Source of the DNA: Carallia brachiata
Taxonomy: Eukaryota; Streptophyta; Magnoliopsida; Malpighiales; Rhizophoraceae
Assembly (NCBI GenBank): GCA_021464245.1
Contig: JADCRB010000018.1
Location: 2,208,259 to 2,272,258 of the forward strand
Direction: 5' to 3'
Length of the DNA: 64,000 nt
Under the pieces are notes generated by a model. The model was given only the letters and a program-made list of their open reading frames with translations, was not told the origin of the DNA and searched no databases. Positions 56,255-64,000 of the stretch are shown piece by piece. A program made the position numbers and the translations under genes. Position 1 is the first letter of the stretch; each line of letters begins with the position of its first letter.

Positions 56255-59158
56255 ACCAATTTATGGTTTCATAATTTCACAAAAGAAAAAAAAAATGATG
56301 TTTTTTTTTCTTTGAGCTAAAGAAAAAAAAAAAAAAAAACGATGTTGCTTGTTTGTGTGAGCAGTGATTCCTGTGTTCATTTGCTGGTCTTTATTTGTTT
56401 GAATAAATATAGGGTTTGTTTGAAAACGAGTTGAGCCAAGTTCAATCAAAAAATTTTCCAGTCGGGCCCGAGTTTGAAAATTAAAGTTAAGATTTAGCAT
56501 GACCTCGATTATATTTTTTTTGAGTCAAGCCCAAACGTGTTGAAGTTCAACTCAACTCAATTCTTTTATAGTCATACGTAACAACTAATAATAGCTAATA
56601 AATAATATTTGACCAAATACCCTCAACAATAATACTTTGAGTGCTTAAATATCTCTCTCTTTCCCGACTTCTTGTCATCGAAACTATCTCATTTGGAAGG
56701 AATTTTACAATTCTATCGATTATTTAAATATTTTTATCAACTATTATAAAAGCATAATTTCATCAATTATCCAAATTTTTGTAAAGGAGACAAATCCATT
56801 TTATGTTTCTGTGTAGGTATAGATAAAATCCATTTTTAAACAATATAGGCTAGCATTTTTCTTTTTGGTTTTGCTAATTTTGTAAATGCACTAATTTAAA
56901 AGGAAAAGAGAGATGAGCAAATCTCATTATGTTTATACGTTTCAATGATAGTTTATTCTACTTAATACAAGAACAAGATGTCTTAATTAGTCATTTCAAT
57001 CTTTAATACTCGTTTAGCTATATATTGTAATTCCATTTTATTCATCGATAGCAACAATGAGCAACAATAAAATTTTCGAAAATTTTGAATCCAATGATAC
57101 TTTGTTCATTTGCGTGCACTTTGCGTGTTGCATTACTTATATTGTGTTGTCTCTTAGAAAACTTCACTGATAAATGATAAACAATTTAGACTTTCATTTT
57201 AGAGGGCTCATATTCTAATCTTCAAAAAAGTTATACGGTGCATAAGAATATAAAAAAATTACTTATATTATATAATTCACCGTTTAATAAATATCTCAAT
57301 TAATTAAAAAATAATAATAATAATAAACAGACGGATCAAAACCCAAAAAATAATTACCTGTATTGTGCTAAAATTAGCTGTGGTAAGTGAGGCCATTGAG
57401 AAAAAAATGGAAATGCTAGAGCCATTGAGGGAAATGTAAGTGAGGCTTGCTCCGGTGGGAAGCTTGCAGAGGCATATTCCAAGGCAGGTGCAAGGCCAGT
57501 CTGTTATGCGCTCCAGCTCAATCACAGGCACTTGTGGCAACAAATTTATTTTATTCTTTTTTTTTTGGCTTATTGGGCATCAGAAAAGGGGAGAGGGTAA
57601 GGCCAGGTGGAAGGTTCAAACCCCCCACCTAGTGGTTGGGGGAAACAAACGCCCGACCCTCTTATGTTACTCTGAATAAACATTTCGCGTGCAATAAACA
57701 GGGCACATTCTAGTTTAATCTTAGTGAGATAATGCTACATTAACATGGTGGCAAACAAATTTATGTTTCAGATAAGCTAATGTTGGGGAAGATAACACTC
57801 ACAATGCATAGAGTACATAACCCCACCAACACCCCCCCCCCACCAAAAAAAAGACTCTTTTTTCCTTTCTTGCAGAGGAAGAGATCTGCAATAGCTATCT
57901 AGCTGACTGCAACCTTTTCAGAAACAAGTGCATAGCAATATGCACTCGGAAGATAAAACTGAAGCACAAAATCCTCACGGGAAAGCAACAAAGAAACAAT
58001 CTTTTCCCCTACAGATCCAGTATTGAAAAAAAAAATCCACAATGAGAACAAACAACTTTGACGTGCAATGGACATGGCAGGGCAGGAACCAATTTTTCGA
58101 ATTGACTTCAATGCTTTAGCTAAGTAGATCATGAAGCAATCCAAACATTAGTACTCGCAAAAACTCCAGAAACAAAATCCCTGGATAACAGATTAGGTTT
58201 CAACTCCACAGCAACCAACTCATCCATGAACTAGCATATTCCCACGTTTCTTTGATGCAGTGTAGCAGTTTAACTCTTAATTTCTGCTCTTGTTTTTGCT
58301 CATAGTCTCTCGCATTACTTCTGTATTCATCACCTTCTTATTGTTATATGATGTAACTGATTTTGATTTCATAACATGTAATTGTTGGCAACAAAGAAAT
58401 GCAATGTACCATTACAGTTGAAAGATACAGACCAGTATTCTTTGTTTGCCAAAAAAGAAGGGAAACAACAATTGTATAGAGCAAAATTGGTGTGACTGGC
58501 AACCCAGAATAAAACTTGAAATTATGAATCTAGTAGAGGAATCCCCGAGCCCACGAGATGGCTACATTGGTTTTAAATATGCATAACTCGCTCGAGCACC
58601 ATATTGATGCAAGGATGAGCAACAAACCATAACAACAAAAAAATTGAAATTTTGAAAGAAAACATCATGTTAAATGAACAATTATATATTCTTATGCAAC
58701 AAAAATGACATAAAAGTTCTGTATGGGCAATGCTGTTGCTTAAATTACACTCGTATGGACTGTTGAAGAAAATACAATGGAGAAAAAAAAAAATGGATCC
58801 GTCACATGTACTAAAACACTTCCTGCTCAATCAACTTACATATGCAGGGCATTCAAAGAAGCAGGCCCTTAAGCATTTTTCAACTGCTTAACGTGCCTGT
58901 CACAATGGCTGTGAGAGGTTTTGGTAATCTGAAATGTAGGCACAGGCCTTAGAGCTCTTCGAGCTTGTCTCTGGACCTCCTGACATGGTCCTAATCTTTG
59001 AAATTACCTTGGTCAAGAGTCTACCTAGTGTCCAATTCTACTCGTTCATTTGGAAACAGCAGGAATCAAAGCAACACGGAAACCATGAAAGTTTTTCCCA
59101 CCCAACGGTTTCTGAAATTAAACTGTAGAGACTAACCTTGTAATCTTAACAGAGAAAT
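56255..59158. other. Intergenic DNA and 3' flank of the AVT6-like gene
   Basis: No complete gene. At 57357-57543 on the minus strand a frame (VIELERITDWPCTCLGIC...) ends just before a CAG|GTAATT donor at about 57357 and looks exon-like, but I cannot identify it. At 57590-57665 a gaaggttcaaaccccccacc block resembles a tRNA-type B box of a SINE. The stretch 58860-59158 should contain the 3' untranslated region of the AVT6-like gene. Confidence 0.45.
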
Positions 59159-60642
59159 TTATTGGGATTGGCTTTTGAGGCTATAAATATTGCCAATAAC
59201 TCCAACAATGCTGACCACTATTGCCAATACTAGCATCAACCATGACAGAAACATCTCTCCAGGACTTAAACCCTGGCCCCTATGGCTTAACCTCAGGGCA
59301 ACAAGAGATGGAAACGTAAACCCCAACGAAACTGCTGTTGTTGCTCCAGTAAACTTGAATGCAGTCCAAATGTTGGGAATCATGGTAGACCCAAAATAAA
59401 TCATTCCCAATAAAATTGCTGTCAACATCAATGACCGCTTCCTACTCTCTGAAAGTGGAGCTGATCCCTCAAACACCAAGGCATCCACAGTTTGCCTTAA
59501 AGAAAAATGAACAACAGGAAAAACAAGAACCAAATGAAGAATATAGCCAACCCTGACAACATAATTCAAGGTGGAGCTAAAGCGAATACCAAGGTCCTTG
59601 TCAAAGTTGGTCAGCACATCAGATTCTGTATCCTTGCCAAAAAGTAAATACCCTGATGTGGCCGTCGACATATAAACCACGATGCAAAGCATGGTGGTGA
59701 TCCTTCCCACTTGGTTCATCCTTTGTGGTGACTTCCCTTCAAGCTCATTATATATAGGCTGAACATTAAAGTGGCAAACATAGGCATTCGACATTATGGG
59801 GATCACCACAAGCAAATCCAAAACAGCTTTTTTCGAACCAAAATCAGGACTCATCCTTGGAGCTTCAATTTTTCCCTCAACGAGCTTTATAAAAGCAACA
59901 ACAACACACACTATAACAAACACAACAGCCAAAGCCACTGAAGCAGCTGAACTCAAGCTCAAGGAATCAATCTTATCCAATGCACAAAGGGGCGCAAGGA
60001 AAATGATTACCACAAGCAAAATCAACAACTTCCTGTGATCCCACACCCCATGCCCCAACCACTGATCAAAAACCCCAATATGATGCAGCGATCCCGACAT
60101 AACATCGCCCATAATTATCAAATACACAACCAAAACACCGGCGTTGTTCACAATTATGCAAATTTCAGACAGAACTTTAGCAGTTCTTCCCAAGGCACAT
60201 TGAACAACTTCACCATATGAAGAAGCATTACAAAGCACCGCAAATCTAATCAGCATCTCAACACTAATTTCAGACAAAATACCCATCAAGATTATCAACA
60301 CAGCACCTAAAACCAATCCAAGAACCTTCATTGTAGCTGGCAAGGCCATGATCCCAGCTCCAATAATGGATGTGGCGAGATTAAAAACTGCACCATGGAT
60401 GCTAGACCCTTTGCTGTGTTTCGAAACAACTAATGGATAATCATCAACATCGAAATCCTCATTATCATCATGACCATCTTCATGATCAAAAGTTTGAATC
60501 TTTCCAATCGTGGGATCTATAAATTTCTCAACATCATCAAATTTGATGTGGGGTTTTCGTGGGCTTACTGGGTTTGTCGACCATTATGCGATTGTAACTC
60601 CACGTATGAGCTCTTGGGGATAGTTGTGTATTTGCTATCCAT
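59159..60642 (-). CDS. AVT6-type amino-acid transporter, apparent 1-nt frameshift near the N-terminus
   Basis: The largest open part (60349-59159, 396 aa) encodes MALPATMKVLGLVLG, LSEICIIVNNAGVL, the IPIMSNAYVCHFNVQPIYNEL block and WTAFKFTGATTA, all typical of the plant AVT6 (SLC38-like) amino-acid transporter group. About 11 membrane helices are expected. Upstream, still in this frame, GAVFNLATSIIGAGI completes the first helix, with no Met before it. The natural start is the ATG at 60642 in a different phase (MDSKYTTIPKSSYVELQ), whose frame stops at 60565-60567. A single-base indel between about 60545 and 60580 would restore one 494-codon gene. So the gene is either newly mutated or the sequence has an error here. 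The family exports neutral or acidic amino acids from vacuoles. No introns. Confidence 0.85.
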
Positions 60643-63600
60643 TACAGACAGACAACAAATCTATGTGACCGCAACAAAAAACAAAAGGAACAAAACCTGT
60701 AGATCTTGTAAGAAGGACAAGACCAGTGTTAATAGATCTTGTAATAAGGAGAAGACAAAGGTATGTGGAGACTTAAAAAGGCATATAAACTCAGCTTTTT
60801 CTTAATTTGATTCAATGGAATTTACAGAAATAAAGGATTTTAGATCTGTGGGTCAACCAAATTCTCTCCTTTTTCTTGTTTTTCCAGGAGAAAGGGAAAG
60901 AGAGTTGGGAGAGAGAGCCGAGACATAGAGCCTTGTTGGCACTTTTTTTTTTTAAGCCTTGTTGGCACTTACGCCATTGGTCAAAACAAAACATTTGGTA
61001 GCGACTTCTTGGATTTTGAATTTGCGTTTATATATTAATTAATGTTTTTTTATTAAGAGAAAAATAGAAAAGAGATACTTTACAGACAGATCAGGAAAGA
61101 CTGTAATACTTAATTGCTCATATTGGACGCTCAATAATTCATTTATAATTATATAAGAGTGAATTTACATTTAATTTTATTAAAAGTACGATATTTTTTA
61201 TAGAAAGCTTGACTTATGGATTTTCTTATTCACTGGCAATTTAAATTTGAATTGAATGTGGCGTGGCATCAAATTGAGCTAATTTATTTATTTATTTATT
61301 CTATTATGAACTCTATTTCATATCAATAACTTTATTTGTTTTATTTTAACTAATAATTTCAAAAAAAAATTTCCAATTAGTCCATCAAATTTTCATAGAA
61401 ATATTTTTATGAAAATTGGCTCATGGAATTTGAGTTTGTTGTTTTGTTGTCGAATTAACTAATAAATAGAAATATTTATTATACATTAATGTGTTATAAA
61501 TTACATTTGATTTTGGATAATTTCTTATTCTCCAAATATTTCATCTAAAAATTTTAAGATTTAGTAGATCCATTTGATAGATTTACGTACTCAAAGAGTA
61601 AGTCAAATTTAATTTGTGAAAAAAATAGAGAGAAATAGAAAAAATTATATACATAAACTACGATATGAAAAAATATTTCAGGTGTTACACTTGTATCAAA
61701 CAAGCACATAAAATTTTAACAAAAAAATAAGTACAAAAAATTATCTATTTAATAAATTTTTTATCAGATGTATCAATAAATATCTCAACAACAACTCAAT
61801 AATTGTCTACAAAACATTCTTTGGGCTGCAATTATATGCTGAAAGTGTAATTTGAAACACCCACATGTCATGTCAAATAAAAAAAAAATGTGTAAATAAA
61901 AATTTTAAAAAATGTGTAAATATGAAACAAGGGTGCAAATAATAATCTGTATAAAGACGAGTCGACACCAAATTTACTATCAGACTTTATTGATGATTAC
62001 TGAAAAAGGCTTGGCATTATTGGAATTCATTGCAAGTTCATGAGAGCTAGCAATAATAAAGTCAAATGATTTTTTTCAAATTAAACTACTAATATAGTAA
62101 TATTTAAAGTTTTCTTTTTTTTTTTTTTGTCTATAAGAAGTCCTATTGGATATTTGAAGAAGGAAAAGTGATATTTAGTAGAATTTGAACTCTCACCTAC
62201 TAGTTGAAAGATAACTCGCTCAACGAATTGAGCAAATACTCAATCTCGTAATATTTAAAGTTGGTCCGTTGGACTCGTTCAAGAGATTATGAGAGAGGTC
62301 CTTTAACCATCCGAACACTGTGCAAGCACGTACATTTTGGCCACAAGTAATCGCACAATGACGTCAACTTGTGAATGAAGAATATTTTTATTTTTTGACA
62401 TTTAAATTTTTTGAATGAAAATAATTAGATGTGTAATTAAATCGATGAAATGTATAACGGTATTGACAAAATATACAACCAGCCGTTAATAAAATAAAGT
62501 GACATTTTATACACATTATTAACATGATTGCACATTTTATTAATATTGTTATTTATTTTACTTGTTCAATTGCATATTTATTTATTTTTTGACAAAATAT
62601 TTAAATTTAAAAAATAATAAAATATTTTTTTTTCATAATTGCGTGAGCTAACATTATTATGTGGTTGAATGTGTTAACTTTTTCCTAACGATTATTATCC
62701 TATAAGTAAAAGATTGTTTATAACATTTAACAAAATATGTAGTGGACACATAATTATTTTTATTGTTAGATTATAAAATATGTATTAAATTAAAAAAAAT
62801 AAAATAAAATAAATTATTAAATAAATTGTATATTTCTCACGTATTTCATTAAACATATTTATGTAGTCAAATTTTATTCAATAATTTCATCTATTTCTCC
62901 CAGGATTTGAATGGTAATATGATTTTGGAAAATCTTGCTTCCTTACAAATCATATGGTCTCAACGCTCAGATAAACCTAAACCATTCCAGTCAAAAAAAG
63001 ATAAACCTAAACCATAATGAAGGGAAAATCCCAATTTTAAGTGTCATAGGCACATAAAAGTGTTACATTTAATAAATAAATCTCATTATCATAAAATATA
63101 ATTTTAATATTTTAAAATTGAATAAAATTATGTAAATGATATACGTGAATTAGCAAAAGTCATAACTATTTTTGCATCGAGGATTGAGGCTTTCCTTTAA
63201 TTTAATAACTGATTTTTCTCTCATAACTTTTATTGTAATCGTGCGCTTTAGATGAAATTTTTATGTGTGTTAAAAAAAGAGATGACCAGTTATATAAATA
63301 CAAGTTTAGACTTAATTTAATATATTCATCAATATTAAAATCAACAATCGAGATTAATTTATTTGAGATATTATTTCTTTATTAATCGAATCACATTATA
63401 AATACTTTTTAATATACATATTCTTTAGATCTACTCAAAGAATATGAGTTAAGAATATTTTAACAAAAAAGATTAATCCATCACCCGAAGTGGAAATTTG
63501 AACATGTGCCAAATAATTAAGTATAACGTGTGACACTTTTAAAGTTTCAGAATCAATTTTTTCATAAGAATTGAAAGCATAGTTTTAAAACTCGAGTTCG

Positions 63601-64000
63601 AGCCTAAATATTGATCTAAATCAGAAACTGAGTTTTTAAATTATTGATTCAGCCGGTAGCTCAATAGTTTGACCAATTTATCAATTTTTACTTGGAAAAA
63701 TATGAACAAGTACCGCTATATTGATCAAAAAAAAATTTCATTTAATTATTTCTCAATCAAATATTTATAAAAATTTTGTACTTTAACATTTATATATCTT
63801 GAAAATTTATAAGCTTTAATGTTGGTTTGAAGAGGGAAAAAAATGAGTCCCCAGCCTGCAAGAGCCAAGAAAAAAGTTGAATTCGAAGGAGTCCTCTCGA
63901 AAAGAGAGCAAAAAGATTAGGCCTACCGTGTTTAAAAATTTAGCAGGCTGGTTCACTTTAAATTCTAATCCTTTATTTGGCCAAAAAACAAAAAAAAAAA
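60643..64000. other. Leader of the AVT6-like gene, then AT-rich intergenic DNA
   Basis: The first 150-200 bases are probably the 5' untranslated region and promoter of the AVT6-like gene. Beyond 61000 the DNA is AT-rich with no gene. A poly-T run and complementary gagagttcaaattc at about 62105-62247 suggest a minus-strand tRNA-derived SINE. At about 63570-63680 a stretch with gagttcgagcc and gattcagccggtagctc faintly resembles the accgg family. Confidence 0.5.
62105..62247 (-). mobile_element. tRNA-derived SINE candidate, minus strand
   Basis: On the minus strand a head reading gtatttgctcaattcgttgagc is followed by gtgagagttcaaattctac (a B-box-like GTTCAAATTC) and, about 90 bases later, an A run (T run on the + strand at 62116-62129). 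Head, B box and A tail in this order are the plan of a tRNA-derived SINE. Confidence 0.5.

Noticed and set aside
59190..60220. Plus-strand frames over the AVT6-like gene
   Set aside because: They are antisense shadows of the well-conserved transporter frame on the minus strand.

Overview
The window is eukaryotic nuclear DNA from a dicot plant. It is AT-rich, its genes are sparse and carry GT-AG introns, it holds TIR-NLR-independent (coiled-coil type) resistance-gene relics, and it is packed with Ty3/gypsy, hAT-like, MULE-like, SINE-like and endogenous-pararetrovirus-like sequence. The protein style suggests a woody eudicot (Citrus or another Sapindales member would fit), but this is only an impression.

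Layout. 1-7.5 kb: the 3' part of a decayed Ty3/gypsy element of the Tat lineage, with protease, RT, two RNase H domains and integrase. Between pol and the likely 3' LTR it carries an extra open frame encoding a WUSCHEL/WOX-type homeodomain, with a TATA-like box upstream and an EAR-type LxLxL motif downstream. 8.3-13.9 kb: three nested insertions. A hAT-like element (8-bp target duplication) contains an antisense caulimovirid-like viral relic (movement-protein region, tRNA-Met primer site, end of RNase H), which is itself split by a 1.85-kb MULE-type foldback with a perfect 10-bp target duplication. 14.8-16.3 kb: a second, diverged MULE-like element with GC-richer internal sequence.

18.3-23.3 kb: a CC-NBS-LRR pseudogene with several frameshifts, followed by a broken 3' part of a plasma-membrane H+-ATPase gene. 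32.0-35.4 kb: a second, shorter copy of this NLR plus its downstream sequence, in which nearly all of the CC and NB-ARC region is deleted. Between them lie an exon of an unrecognised gene and an orphan ubiquitin-like first exon on the minus strand.

42.5-47.1 kb: an intact three-exon nodulin-like/MFS transporter gene with a SINE in its first intron. 48.9-49.4 kb: an intact single-exon SAM-domain gene (minus strand). 59.2-60.6 kb: a single-exon AVT6-type amino-acid transporter gene (minus strand), whole except for an apparent 1-nt frameshift in its N-terminal tail. The remaining tens of kilobases are AT-rich intergenic DNA with microsatellites, MITEs and SINE-like pieces. No operon-like organisation is expected or seen. 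The apparently functional genes are the nodulin-like transporter, the SAM gene and probably the amino-acid transporter, with no evident functional link between them. The most unusual items are the homeodomain gene carried by the retrotransposon and the three-level nested insertion.
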